Below are positions 24,300 through 35,584 of a stretch of DNA of 64,000 bases, piece after piece. Under the pieces are notes generated by a model. It searched no databases. It had not been told where the DNA came from and worked only from the letters and a program-made list of their open reading frames with translations. Positions within the stretch are counted from its first letter, which is position 1. The number at the start of each line of letters is the position of its first letter. The DNA comes from Ochotona curzoniae (lineage: Eukaryota > Chordata > Mammalia > Lagomorpha > Ochotonidae). The position numbers were made by a program, and so were the translations under genes. The stretch spans positions 25,163,501 to 25,227,500 of the forward strand of contig NW_024466512.1 of the NCBI RefSeq assembly GCF_017591425.1, written 5' to 3'.

Positions 24300-24610
24300 A
24301 TACATAAACAGAATTATTTATTTTACTTGATAGTTTGGGTGACAAAGAGAAATCTATCCCCAAATGGCTACAATAGCAGGAGTTGGCCTGGTCCAAAATC
24401 AGGAACCAGGAGCTTTTTCTGGGTCTCAACATAGGTGCAGGGCTCAAGTACTTGGGCCATTCTCTGCTGCTTTCCCAGACCATAAGCAGGGATCTATATT
24501 AGAAGTGGAGCAGCTGGGACTTGAACTGGTACCCATGGGATGCTTGTGCCACAGAGAAAAGCTAAATATGCTTTGCCACCATGCTGACTATATAACAAGA
24601 TATTTCATAG
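24300..24610 (-). mobile_element. CSINE, diverged
   Basis: Minus-strand copy following copy B directly: TTTATTTTACTTGATAG tail, CCCAGACCATAAGCAGG body. Confidence 0.65.
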
Positions 24611-24694
24611 GTGATCATTAGATGTAAGGGGGGAATTTTTTTAAAGCCTGATTTAAATTTTGTAAACAAAAACTGAAAGTATAGCAAAATGCTT

Positions 24695-24960
24695 AGGGAT
24701 AGGTATTTGGTGCAGTGGTGAAGATACCAGTTGGAATACCCACACCACATCAGAGTGCTTACTTCAGTCCAGTCTGTTTTGGTCCCAATGAAGCTTTCTG
24801 CTAATGTGCACTGTGGGAGGCAACCAATGATGACTTCAATACTTGGGTCTCTGTCATCCACTGGGAAACCTGGTCTGAGTCCCAGGCTCCTGGTTTTAGT
24901 CTAGTAGACATGAAGATCTCTGTCCATACTGCTCGCTTTCTGTTTTCCAAACATGAATTT
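24695..24960 (+). mobile_element. old CSINE
   Basis: GGGATAGGTATTTGGTGCAG head; ends CTTTCTGTTTTCCAAACATG. Confidence 0.6.
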
Positions 24961-24980
24961 AAAAAAAAAAAAAAAAAATT

Positions 24981-25316
24981 GGGCCCGGCACGGTGGCGCA
25001 AGTGGTTAAAGGTCCTCGCCTTGCACGCCCGGGATCCCATATGGGCGCCGGTTCTAATCCCTGCAGCCCCGCTTCCCTTCCAGCTCCCTGCCTGTGGCCT
25101 GGGAAAGCAGTCGAGGACAGCCCAAAGCTTTGGGAACCTGCACCCGCGTGGGAGACCCAGAAGAGGCTCCTGGCTTCGGATCGGCATAGTATCGGCCCGT
25201 TGCGCTCACTTGGGGAGTGAATCATCGGACGGAAGATCTTCCTCTCTGTCTCTCCTCTCTGTATATCCGCCTTTCCAATAAAAAAAATAATAAAAATAAA
25301 TCTTAAAAAAAAAATT
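24981..25316 (+). mobile_element. CSINE, young subfamily
   Basis: GGGCCCGGCACGGTGGCGCA head. It has the same CpG-rich 3' part (ATCGGCATAGTATCGGCCCG) as the copy at 11297, from which it differs by only a few bases. Confidence 0.95.
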
Positions 25317-25461
25317 AAAGCATGCTAACTAAAAGAAGCAGCATCAGGGAAAGGAGGAAAGAAAATACAACAAGTTGTACTTTTATACTAAAAAAAAAAA
25401 ATTAGCTCTTTTGTCATTGTAAAAGACTTAGTTTAACTTGAAGTGAGGACAAGGCAGGAAA

Positions 25462-25772
25462 CAAGAAGCAGCAGGATGAGTGCTGTGACATACAAAGTTA
25501 AGCTGCTGCCTGCAACGCTGGCATCTCATTGAACACTGGTTTATGCCCTAGGTACATAGCTTCCAGTCCAGCTCTCTGCTAATGCTCCTGGAACAGCAGC
25601 GCAGGTTGGGCCCCCACGGAAGCTAAGGCTCACATTCTGACTTGGGCCTGACCCAGTCATGAAATGACTTGGGCCTGACCCAGTCATGAATGCTGCAATA
25701 ACTGGGGGAGTGGACCAGTGCATAGCAGATCTCTCTGTAACTGCCTTTCAAACAAAATAAATCTTAAAAACT
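25462..25772 (+). mobile_element. old CSINE with internal 26-27-bp duplication
   Basis: GACTTGGGCCTGACCCAGTC (..ATGAA) occurs twice in tandem at about 25639-25690. This is a local slippage within the SINE. Confidence 0.65.
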
Positions 25773-25874
25773 GATTATTATGCCTATGGTTTTCAAACAG
25801 AGTACATATTTTAAAGTCACAGTGGTAAAAAGCACAGGGTTTTATAAAACATACTTAGAAAGGCTCCCAGTACT

Positions 25875-26185
25875 GGGGCCAATGGCATGGCATGGCAGGC
25901 AAAGCTGCTGGCTGAAGTGCCAGCATCCTAAATAGATGCTGGTTCAAATCCTGGATGCTCCACTTCTGATCTAATTCCCTGCTAATAACTGATTTCTGTG
26001 AAATCAGAAGATGGTGCATGTGTTTGGGGCCCTGGTCATCCATGTAGGACACCTGGATATAGTTTCTGCCTTCAGACTAGCCCAGACTTGCACCCATGTG
26101 GGGAGTAAGCAGTAGATGGATGGTTATCTCTGATCTCCCTTTTTTTGTAACTCTGTCTTTCAAACAAACAAATCTTTAAAACTAC
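25875..26185 (+). mobile_element. old CSINE
   Basis: GGGGCCAATGGCATGGCATGG head and CTTTCAAACAAACAAATC end. Confidence 0.65.
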
Positions 26186-26192
26186 AAACTTC

Positions 26193-26532
26193 TGGGCCTG
26201 GTGGCATGGCCTAGTGGTTAAAGTCCTCGCCTTAAAAGCGCCAAGATCCTATATGGGCGCTGGTTCTAGTCCCAGCAGCTCCACTTCCCATCCAGCTCCC
26301 TGCTTGTGGCCTGGGAAAGCAGTCAAAGGTGGCCCAAAGCCTTGGGAACCTGCACCCATGTGGGAGACCTGGAGGAGGTTCCTGGATCCTGGCTTTGGAT
26401 TGGACCGGCATAGTATCGGCCGTTGCGGCTCACTTGGGGAGTGAATCATCGGACAGAAGATCTTCCTTTCTGTCTCTCCTCCTTTCTGTATATCTGACTT
26501 TCCAATAAATAAATAAATTTTTTTTAAAAAAT
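26193..26532 (+). mobile_element. CSINE, recent
   Basis: GGGCCTGGTGGCATGGCCTAG head, GGCATAGTATCGGCCGTTGC in the 3' part. Flanks TACAAACTTCT / TACAAATTTCT. Confidence 0.9.
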
Positions 26533-26787
26533 ACAAATTTCTACATAATAGTGTTTGAGAATTAGTCATGAAAATTAATCATTTAACAAGAATAAATCTA
26601 CACTGTAAAATAATGTTTAAAACCCTAGGGGGGAAAAAAAACCTGCCAAACACTGCCTGAATTCAGTATTTCTAACCCCTTATCTATGCTACAATGTGTG
26701 TTACATCTTTTTATCCTCTCCATTAGCTTACATTATCTTTTAAATGAGCAAACAAATCTGTCACTAACTTAATCTTCCTAACATTTT

Positions 26788-27077
26788 TAAAAGATTTACA
26801 TATTTGAAAGAAGAGCTGGAGAGGCTGAAAGAGAAAGAGATCTTCTATCTGAAGGTTTACTCTCTAATTGGCTGTAATGGTTGGCACCAGATCTGTCCAA
26901 AGCTAGGAGCTGAGGAACTTTCTCTGGTCTCTGTGGATGTAGGAACCCAAGCACCTGGGCCATCATTTGTTGCTTTCCCACATGTGTTAGCAGGGAGCTG
27001 GATCAGAAGTGGAGTAGCCAAGTCTCACACTGGCACCATATGAGATGCCAGCATTGCATCACAACATTGGCCCCGTT
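26788..27077 (-). mobile_element. old CSINE
   Basis: Minus strand; AAAGATTTACATATTTGAAAG tail and CAACATTGGCCCC head. Confidence 0.65.
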
Positions 27078-27079
27078 TT

Positions 27080-28745
27080 AACAGCTGACCAAAGCAATTC
27101 TTTTTGGTTGGACTGTCATCTATGTGACCTCCATTTTTAAGAAAACCTAAGCCCCACATATTTATTTATAGCTTCTGAAAACTCCTGCCTAAACTCTTCT
27201 CACCCACCATGAAAAAGTTGAGCTTTGCTTTTCTATTTTTATCCTATTTATGCATTTAGCAATGCCTTTACCATCAATTTCTTTGATTTGGAAATGTTCT
27301 GTAAAGGTAAGCAAAGATAATGAGGCCAAGAGATGTTATGATCTAGGTAAGAATATACACTCAAAGCTATAAGTCTTCATGAAACTGTTTTAAGTAGATA
27401 CATTTGAATTTCTGGATCCCAGATATGCCTTTATTTCAAGTACTACACAGGAAAAAGCTGTACTCAGTAAACATACATACGGAACCTGGCTGCACTAAGG
27501 CTCACAGAGCAAACGGTTTTCTCACTTCATTCATTCATTATTTTACTTTTAAAGTCAGTCAAAATTCAAGCTGTTGGAAATGATTCCTTATTATCCAAAA
27601 TTCTCAATGAAGAACAAAAACTACATTTAGATAAAGTATCATTAAAATAAAATTACTAAAGATAATGGTGAAGTTCCAAATAAATGTTACGTAAAATTTT
27701 AATGCACTGACCATCTGAACATTGGTGATACATTAAAATCATTTTGAAAAGACATTAAATATTCATAGGGAAATGACTATTTTATAGATGTTTTCAGTAA
27801 TGACTATGATTTATGGGATTCTTAATGCCTATCAGTGATTAAAGTATCACTTATACAAGTGAAACTGTCAGCTTCCTTACTGGCTGAATGAAAACGCATA
27901 TACGTTAACACTCATACACTAACACATGATAAGATTAGTAGTCAATTAGTCAAATCTCAAACAAGCCACATCCCATCAAAGGAAAATACAAATATTTATG
28001 TTCCTTTCATTTTTAATTCTTAGTGAAAGTAAGGAGCTTCTGATTTTGTTTTGATGGAAATATCCTTTTGTCCAATATTACCTTTATTACACTATGTTCC
28101 TATGCCTGCTAAACAAAACACCACCAGTGATGTACGAGTTATCATATAAATTTTAGAATTCATTTTTCCTTTGAAATCAAATCCACATTTTAAAATTTGG
28201 CAAATTCTCAGCAACTCAGCAAGTACACACTACTCAGCAACTTCCCTTTCTATCACACATTTTAAAACATGCATTGCCAAAAGCACTAGTTCTGAGGAGG
28301 CACATAGCTAACATCCAGCAGCACGCATCTTGACCCTAATGTGCTTCCCCTTGTTCGTCAGTCCAGATCCCCAGGTCTCTTGGAAGGAATAGAAGACCAA
28401 ACACCGATGCAATGTTACTGTAAGGGCTTTGCTGGTCCAAACTTAAGAAACTTGAAGCCTACAAGCAATAGCCCTGGACTTCCTTTGCTATCTTTGTCTC
28501 CAAGCCTATTACTCACAGATCAGTCATTAAAGCAGCTAAACATTCACTTCAGAAGTTTATTTAGTTCTAAATGCCATAACGACCACCAAAAAGAAACAAA
28601 CAAAACAAAACAAAACAAAACAACTTCTTGAAGAGAAAAAGTAAAAAACGTACTGTAACAACTGAAAACTATGACCAGGCATTCAATGCTAGGCCAGATA
28701 ATAGAAAGTAATTTATGCTAAGACTTATGGGTAAAGAAATCCAAA
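27080..28745. other. intron 1, repeat-poor AT-rich stretch
   Basis: This is the longest SINE-free stretch in the left half. No exon was recognised. A short (AAAAC)n run is at about 28595-28621. Confidence 0.45.
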
Positions 28746-28748
28746 ATC

Positions 28749-29072
28749 TGGGCCTCACACAGTGGCCTAGCGGCTAGGGTCCTCGCCTTGAATGCGCCAA
28801 ATTCCCACGTGGGCACTGGTTCTAATCCTGGCAGCTCCACTTCCCATCCAGCTCCCTGCCTGTGGCCTGGGAATGCAGTTGAGGCAGGCTCAACGCCTTG
28901 GGACCCTGCATCATGTGGGAGACCTGGAGGAAATTCCTGGCTCTTGGCTTCATATCAGCACAGCCCTGGGTGTTTGGTCACCTGGGGAGTTAATCATCGG
29001 ATGGAAGATCTTCCTATGTCTCTCCTCTCTGTTTATTTGCCTTTCCAATAAAAATAAATCTTAAAAAAAAAA
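28749..29072 (+). mobile_element. CSINE
   Basis: GGGCCTCACACAGTGGCC head; AATAAAAATAAATCTT end. A 13-bp duplication AAATCCAAAATCT lies on both sides. Confidence 0.9.
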
Positions 29073-29182
29073 TCCAAAATCTGGATTTATATAAAGTGGT
29101 AAGTAATCAGTAACTGGAAACAAAGGTAATAACAACAACAACAAAAAAAATCCTAAACAAAAACCCTTATAAAAAGGGCCCC

Positions 29183-29832
29183 TGGGCTGCAGCTCCCACT
29201 TGTTTATGCGGGGGTGAGTATGTGCTGGGCAGAACCAGGCTAAACTGCAACACCCAGTGGTTCCAGTGGAAGTCAGGGCTGGAAACAGAACTAACCCAGC
29301 GATTGCAACCATCAGCTGATTGGGGTGATGGACTGTGCCGGGCCCTGTAATTGCTAGTATATACAAGAATCTGGTCTGAGAACACCTCAGACAAAGTTTC
29401 TTTGTAGAGTTCCCCAATCGAAATGCTGGACTCAGAGCCCTAACCAAGGAAAGACAGAAGACAGAACAGGTCAATCAACCATCTCAGCTATATCTTGGCA
29501 GCGAAATACAGGGCAAAGAGAAACTTTATGATGGACTATGTCAATCAGTGGATTCTTCAAAGACGTCATAGTGCTTGGAGTAGCAAGACTGGCAGCGATT
29601 CTTAACTGGTGAACTATCAAAACCACTCAAGCAAGAACCTCGGAGCATACCCTACAACCAGGACCTGGGGAGGGTGGGAAATTGGGTGGACCTTTTCCCT
29701 TAATACCTCCTTTAAACATGAAGGAAACAATATGGAAATAATAGTCTTACCCACTTTCCTATAGTCCTTGAACCTTTTTACCCCAATTAACTATGTAAAG
29801 ATTGTCAAAACTATAATTTAAGAAATTCTTTA
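29183..29832 (+). mobile_element. composite retroelement, copy C (5' truncated, perfect 12-bp target duplication)
   Basis: It contains two or three core units and the complete tail (CAATTGCAACC-like, ACTATCAAAACCACTCAAGC, CCAATTAACTATGTAAAG), ending ATTCTTTAAAA. The flanks 29171-29182 and 29833-29844 are both AAAAAGGGCCCC. The right duplicate is the first bases of the CSINE at 29838. The TTAT/AAAAA target fits the L1 endonuclease preference. Confidence 0.85.
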
Positions 29833-29837
29833 AAAAA

Positions 29838-30140
29838 GGGCCCCAGCCCTGTGTGGTTGCCTGGTAGCTCAAGTTCTCGTCTTGCAACGCACCGGGATCC
29901 CATATGGGTGCCAGTTCTAACCCCAGTGGCCTCACTTTACATCCAGCTCCCTGCTTGTGACCTGGGAAAGCCCAAAGCCTTGGGAGATCTGGAAAAGGCT
30001 ATGGCCTCCTGGCTTCCGATTGGCTCCACTCCAGTTGTTGTGGTACCTTGGGGAATGAACCAGCAGATGGAAGATTTTCCTCTTTGTTTCTCCTCCTTTC
30101 TGTTTATTTTACCTTGCAATAAAAATAGGTCTTTAAAAAA
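29838..30140 (+). mobile_element. CSINE whose head was split by copy C
   Basis: GGGCCCCAGCCCTGTGTGG head continues to AATAAAAATAGGTCTTT. Confidence 0.85.
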
Positions 30141-30174
30141 GTCCATAAAATTTAAGATTGGAAAGTATCTGATT

Positions 30175-30500
30175 CTGGGCCTGGCATGGTAACAGCTAAG
30201 TCCTTACCTTGCAAGTACCAGGATACCCAATGGGTGCTGGCTTGTGTCCCAGCTGCTCCACTTCCTAATTAGATCCAGGCTTGTGGCCTAGAAAAGTGGT
30301 AGAGGCTGGCCCAAAGTCTCAGAACCCTGCACTCTCGTGGGATACCTCAAAGAAGCTCCTGGCACCTCATCAGCTCAGCTCTGGCCCTTGTGGCCATTTG
30401 GGGGAGTAAACCAGAAGATGGAAGTTCTTTCTCTGTTTCTCCTTCCCTCTGTAAATCTGATCTGCATTTCCAATAAAAATAAATAAATCTTTAAAAAATG
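30175..30500 (+). mobile_element. CSINE
   Basis: GGGCCTGGCATGGTAACAGC to AATAAAAATAAATAAATC. Near-matching flanks AGTATCTGATTCT / AGTATCAGACTCT. Confidence 0.85.
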
Positions 30501-30749
30501 AGTATCAGACTCTGTGTTTCAATCCCAGGTCTACCACTTTGTATCTCAATGACCACAAATAAAATCATTAGTCTCCCTAAATCTGTTTCTCCACTTGTCT
30601 GGCATACATGAAAGCTTTTAAGAAACATTACTAACTGAATTAGTAAAACAAAAGCAAAAAACTTACATACTTAAATGATACTTCACAGGAAAATTTTCTT
30701 TAAACTTCTTTCCCTTGAACTGGGAATAACTTTTAAAGCCCCATGAAAA

Positions 30750-31040
30750 ACAAGAATGCATGAGTGCATGCCGAGGCAGACATCTTGTATTATGGCTAAA
30801 ATGCTCTCTGTGTCACCTGCAGCCACAATGAAGTACCTGGGTTCAAGTCTCCAATCTACTTCCATTCAAGTTTCCTGTTAACGTGCACCCTGGGAAGCAC
30901 CAACTAGCAGCTCAGATTGTTGGCTCCTTGACTGTGCGCTGTGGCAAGCCAAACCTCAGCTGTTTCAAGCATTTGGGGAGTGAAACTGTAATAGGAAGCT
31001 CTTTTTTCCTTTCAAATACATGAATAAATATTTTAAGTGT
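30750..31040 (+). mobile_element. old CSINE
   Basis: CCTGGGTTCAAGTCTCCAAT and GGGAAGCACCAACTAGCAGC body; CTTTCAAATACATGAATAAA end. Confidence 0.55.
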
Positions 31041-31240
31041 CAATGTAGTTGACTGTGCTGTGGCACAACAGATTAAGCCATGCTTGGAACACCAGCATCC
31101 CATACCAAAGTGCCAGTTTCTGTTTTTTTGGCAGCTTTCACTCCCATTTAGCTTCCTGCTAATGTATGTGGGAAAGCAATGGCCCAAAAACCTGCGTCCC
31201 TGCTACCTTAACAGGAGACCAAGACAAGAGTTCCAAGGTC

Positions 31241-31668
31241 TGTAGGCCCCAGTCTCCCAAGGATTAACTCCACAGCACAGCTTGTTTCTCAAGGGTGTAA
31301 CAGGAAAGGCAATCATGGCCTGATACATTTAGCCTGTGGCTTGACTGCAATCTCCTTCCTTCCTGCTTCCCCTTGTTGCATGTCCTTGGGGGAGCTTAGG
31401 TGTGGCTTAGCAATCTCCCTCCTTCTTGTTTCCCCTTGTTGCATGTCCTTGGGGGAGCTTAGGTGTGGCTTAACCATTGGGAGGATCCTGGGAGGGGCCA
31501 AGCAGACTATAAAAGATGCAGCTTAACTTCAAATAAACGGCATTCGGCATTCTCCCCGCACGAATGACCCACTGTGTCTGTGTGTTGTCTGTCTTGTCTG
31601 TCTCATAACCCTAGTCCCTCCGCTTGACTTGGAGCTCGGGGTACGTGGCGACGCGGGCGTTGCCAACA
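31241..31668 (+). mobile_element. solo LTR of a class II-like endogenous retrovirus
   Basis: It is 428 bp long, starts TGTAGGCCCC and ends GTTGCCAACA (TG..CA ends). It is flanked by a perfect 6-bp duplication AAGGTC (31235-31240 and 31669-31674). U3 holds a 63-bp direct repeat. TATAAAAG is at 31508-31515 and AATAAA at 31532-31537; a GT/CT-rich R-U5 follows. No internal viral sequence remains, so it formed by LTR-LTR recombination. The 6-bp duplication fits the ERV2/betaretrovirus-like class. It reads antisense to LCOR. Confidence 0.92.
31347..31472 (+). repeat. 63-bp direct repeat in the LTR U3 (enhancer-type)
   Basis: Units 31347-31409 and 31410-31472 both contain TCCCCTTGTTGCATGTCCTT and GGAGCTTAGGTGTGGCTTA. 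They differ at only a few positions. GTGTGGC is a RUNX-like core. Confidence 0.9.
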
Positions 31669-31800
31669 AAGGTCTAACTCTGGATCAGTCCAGATCAGCT
31701 GTTGCAGTCATTTGGGGAGTGAATGAAAGGATGGAAGAACTCTGTCTCTTCCCCTCATTGTCACTCTTTCAAAGTAAAATGAATCTTAAACATTTTTAAG

Positions 31801-32120
31801 GGGCTGGCATAGTGGCTCAATAGGCAAAACCACCTTGTGCAAGCCCTAGTATCCCATGTGGCTGCTGGTTCATGTCCTGGCTGCTTCACTTCCTCTCCAG
31901 CTCCCTGCTTGCAGCCTGGGAAAGCAGTCGAAGATGGGCCAAAGTTTTGGAACCCTGCACCCATGTGGGGAGACCCAGAGGAGGCTCTTGGCTCCTGGCT
32001 TTAGATCAGCTCAATTCCAGCCACTACAGTCATTTGGGTAGTGAAACAAGTGGAAGATCTTTGTCTCTTCTTATTACAAATCTGCCTTTCCAATAAAAGT
32101 AAACAAATCCATATTTTTCT
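31801..32120 (+). mobile_element. CSINE
   Basis: GGGGCTGGCATAGTGGCTCAA head to CCAATAAAAGTAAACAAATC. Confidence 0.85.
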
Positions 32121-32136
32121 TTCAAAAATATGGTAT

Positions 32137-32465
32137 TGGGCCTATAGTTTAGCCTAGTGACTAGTCCTCGCCTTGCATGCACCAGGATCCTATATAGGCA
32201 CTGGTTATGTCCTGACTACTCCACTTCCCAACCAGCTCCCTGCCTGTGCACCAAGAAAGAGCAGAGAAAGCCCAAAGCCTTGGGACCCTGCACCCACGTG
32301 GGAGACCTGGAAGCAGCTCCTGAACCCTGACTTCAGATCAGCTCAGCTCTTTCCATTGTGCTTGGAGAGTGATCCAGCAGACAGAATATCTTTCTCTCTG
32401 TCCCTCCTCTCTGAAAAATCAAACTTTCCAATAAAAAATAAATTAATCTTTAAAAAAAAATAGCG
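32137..32465 (+). mobile_element. CSINE
   Basis: GGGCCTATAGTTTAGCCTAG head; AATAAAAAATAAATTAATC end. Confidence 0.85.
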
Positions 32466-32869
32466 AGAATTTAGTTTTGGATACACCAAGGTATACCTGT
32501 CTTGCTACACAGTTCCACCAAATATCTAATAACTTTAACTCCTAGAAAAGGATATCTAAGAAAATTTTAAAGTTTTCTTATTCTTATTTATCATTTCTAT
32601 AAAATGAGGTTTCACATTTCATAATACATATTTAGAAGCACAGGTATCCCTCTCCCCTCTTACTATCTTTTCCCAAATTATTTCAATAGTATAATTATTG
32701 GCTTTACATAACAAACTTAACTTTCTGATATAGTATGACACAGCAAGAAGAAAAAGAGAAAAGGGGAAAAAATCTAAATTATATACAATAAAAGTAAATG
32801 AAAATCCTTCTATTACTCATGAGTTTAAACTCTTGCTATACACAGCAGTTAATTCCCTGTATGCTAATC

Positions 32870-33345
32870 TCATAGGGGTTACAATCTCTGTGGTTTGTCC
32901 ATTAGTTGTCACAGCTTGGGGAGACTATACAATATATGTCATTTGGGGACTGGCTTATTCACCAAGCATAATGGTTTCCAGCTGCGTCCAAGTTGTTGCA
33001 AACAATAAAGATTTTATTCTTTTTATGGCTGAGTGGTATCGCATGGTGTGCATGCACCATTTTCTTTATCTAGTCATCGCTGGATGGGTATATGGGTTGG
33101 TTCCATATCTTAGCAAGTATGTAATGCAATGCTTACAAACATGGGGTTAGAGGTAACTCTCTCATATGTAGATTTCCATTTCTGTTATACATATTTCCAG
33201 GAGTGGAATGGCTGGGTCACATGGTAGATCTGTTCTCAAACATCTGAGAAATCTCTATGTTGTCTTCCAGAATGTTTGCATTAGTTTACATTCCTATCAA
33301 CAGTGGATGGATTACAGTATCTTTTCCCTTCATCCTTGCCAGCAT
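32870..33345 (-). mobile_element. L1M 3' region, antisense
   Basis: The plus strand reads TTTTATGGCTGAGTGGTATC, TTTTCTTTATCTAGTCATCG..GGATGGG, GGAGTGGAATGGCTGGGTC and TTTACATTCCTATCAACAG. This is the typical antisense order of an L1MA/MB-type ORF2 end. The 105-codon frame at 32833-33150 is this repeat and not a gene. Confidence 0.85.
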
Positions 33346-33439
33346 ACATACAACAACAACACACACAGAGACACACACAGAGTTAAATTCCCATTTAGTT
33401 GAGAAAGTGCACACCCATGCTTTCATTAACTGGATCTCT

Positions 33440-33675
33440 CCAAGAGCCCACAACAGCCAGGTCTGGCCCAGGTCCAAGTCTGAAACCTGGAATTGCAAAC
33501 AGGTTTCCCACAGGGGTGACAAAGGGTCAAGCATTCAAGCAATTATCCATTGTTTCCCAGGTTACATTTTGCAAGAAGCTGGTTTGGAAGAGCAGTAGCC
33601 TTAACTCAAGTCAGCACTCCAATATGGGACGTATAAGTCCCAAGCAGTGGCTCAAATTCCCTAAACCCTAGCAAG
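33440..33675 (-). mobile_element. old CSINE
   Basis: Minus strand; CCACAACAGCCAGGTCTGGCC and CATTGTTTCCCAGGTTACAT body segments. Confidence 0.55.
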
Positions 33676-33789
33676 TCTTTCTTGAGCAACTGTTTAACTG
33701 GGATTATTCTGTTATTCCCTTCAAATGGCATCCTGTAGTTTAGCCCTTGTTATATTATATCTGCTTATGTGTTAATACGAAACTGTGTT

Positions 33790-34790
33790 CAAGCAGAAGG
33801 TATAATGAGAAAAAAAATATGGAGGCATATACTAATAAAGATCTAGTACCCAAAGCATTTAAACACTTACAGCTCAACAACAAAAAAGCAGCCCAATTAA
33901 AACATGAACAAGATATGTGGATAGACATGTCTCCAAAAACAGCCAAAAAACATGTAAAAAGATCCAACATTAGTCATTAGAGAAAATACAAAATCTCAAT
34001 GAATTACTACTTCAAACCCACAAGGACATAGTTAAGAAATAAAAATGTTGGCAATGTGAGGAAATCGAAAGCCTCACACACTGCTGATGGGAACACTACA
34101 GCTACTTTGGAAAATCGCTTTTGCCAGTTCCTCAAAAAGTTAAAACACAAAGTTATCCTATGATCCAACAATCACATATTAGGTATATATTCAAATGAAT
34201 TAAAAACATGTGTTTACAACAGCACTAGTCATTATTAACAAGGAAGTAGAAATTCAAATGTCCACTGACTGCTGAATGGATAAACAAAATGTGGCATGCC
34301 CACAGAATGCATTATTTAGCCACAAATGGGAAAAAAATTCCGAAACATGGAACATGTAAGAAAAACCATGAGGTGCTGGCACGACAGCCCAACTGGCTAA
34401 TCTGCCCACAAGTGCAAGCATCCCACATGGGCACCAGTTCGTGTCCCAGCTGCTCCACTTTCCATCCAGTTCCCTGTTATAGCTTGGGAAAGCAGTAGAA
34501 TATGACCCAAAGTCTCAGGACCCTGCACCATCCTGGGAGACCTACAGGAAGCTACTGGCTTCCGGTTTTACATCGGCTCAGCTCTGGTCCTTGTGACCAT
34601 TTAGAAAAACTAAAAGAAAAAATTAAAAACTACAAAAACATTCTTAGACATGAAAAGGCTACTTAATATACAATAACAACAAAAAGGCCACTTATTCTAT
34701 GATTCTATTTACAGAAAAATTCCCATAACAGACAAATCCAGACACAGGAAGCAGGTGAGTAGCTGCCAGGAGCCGGTTCAAGGAAGGAAT
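33790..34790 (+). mobile_element. L1M 3' region, sense, split by a CSINE
   Basis: GGGAACACTACAGCTACTTTGG, AAAGTTATCCTATGATCCAAC, AAATGTCCACTGACTGCTG and TTATTTAGCCACAAATGGG, then after the SINE ATTCTATGATTCTATTTACA and GAGTAGCTGCCAGGAG. This is the classic L1M order. The two opposing L1s (this and 32870) lie within 500 bp. Confidence 0.85.
34371..34606 (+). mobile_element. CSINE, 3' truncated, inside the L1M
   Basis: GGTGCTGGCACGACAGCCCAAC head to GGTCCTTGTGACCATTTAG. It lacks the usual pyrimidine/A-rich end. Confidence 0.75.
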
Positions 34791-34980
34791 GGAAAACAAA
34801 TACCTGCAAATAATTCTAATTTGGGTAACAAAAATGTACTGGGAGCAGGAGTTGTGGTGCCAGCAAAGACCCCATCTGGGAATCCCACACATCAGCTCAA
34901 CTCCCAGCTACTCTGCACTTTAAATCCAGCTTCCTGTTAAGATGCCTGGGAGGCAAATGATCAACTAATACCTGGTTCCT

Positions 34981-35090
34981 AATATTTAAAAAGCAAAAAA
35001 AAAAAAAATTCACTCAACACTATTTCTTTTCACTTTCAAAACATAAAGAACAAATTAAAGGCAAGTTTTAAATAAATAAATAAATAAATA
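34981..35090 (+). mobile_element. 110-bp retroinsertion with (TAAA)n tail and 14-bp target duplication
   Basis: It is bounded by AATACCTGGTTCCT at 34967-34980 and 35091-35104. The insert is AT-rich, carries an internal A14 run and ends in a TAAA-repeat tail. I do not recognise the source. Confidence 0.75.
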
Positions 35091-35093
35091 AAT
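35062..35093. repeat. (TAAA)n simple repeat
   Basis: About seven units, forming the tail of the 110-bp insertion. Confidence 0.9.
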
Positions 35094-35274
35094 ACCTGGT
35101 TCCTGCCATCCTGAAGGGATACCTACATGGAGTTTCTGGCTCCTGGCTTTGACAATGGTCTAACCCTTAGCTGTTGTGGGTATTCAGGGAATGAACCAAT
35201 GGAAGATGTCACTGTCTTTAAATTAAAAACAATTCTTCTAAAAAATGTTATAGAATTAAACAGGATACTTGCGG

Positions 35275-35580
35275 GGCTGGTGCAACGACGCAACTGGCTA
35301 GTCCTTCACCTCTAAATACCAGCATCCTATACGGGTGCTGATTCGTGTCCCAACTGACTTAATTTCCAACTAATTTCCTGCTTGTGGCCTTGGGACCTTG
35401 GGAACTTGCACCCACGTGGGAAGCCCCAAAGAAGCTCCTGTCTAACTGTTTCAGATCAGCTCGACTCTAGTCACTGTGGACATTTGGGGAGTGAACCAGT
35501 GGATGGAAGGAAGATTTTTCTGTCTCTCCTTTCCTCTGTGAATTGGCCTTTCCAATAAAATAAACAAGCCTTAAAAACGA
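35275..35580 (+). mobile_element. CSINE
   Basis: GGGGCTGGTGCAACGACGCAAC head to CCAATAAAATAAACAAGCC. Confidence 0.85.
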
Positions 35581-35584
35581 TAGT

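Larger units (their letters stand above)
31050..31800 (+). mobile_element. old CSINE interrupted by a solo LTR
   Basis: Left half to 31240 (GGAGACCAAGACAAGAGTTCC). Right half from 31669 (CTCTGGATCAGTCCAGATC) to AAAATGAATCTT. Joining the halves across one AAGGTC restores a normal CSINE order. Confidence 0.75.
34846..35225 (+). mobile_element. old CSINE interrupted by a 110-bp insertion
   Basis: The left part ends ACTAATACCTGGTTCCT and the right part continues TGCCATCCTGAAGGG..GAGTTTCTGGCTCCTGGC. Confidence 0.65.

Noticed and set aside
24910..25281. 123-codon frame (..VLALHARDPIWAPVLIPAA..)
   Set aside because: The same peptide recurs at 11265 and in many other places because it is a translation of the CSINE body.
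32833..33150. 105-codon hydrophobic frame resembling a membrane protein
   Set aside because: It is the antisense of an old L1 ORF2 3' end.
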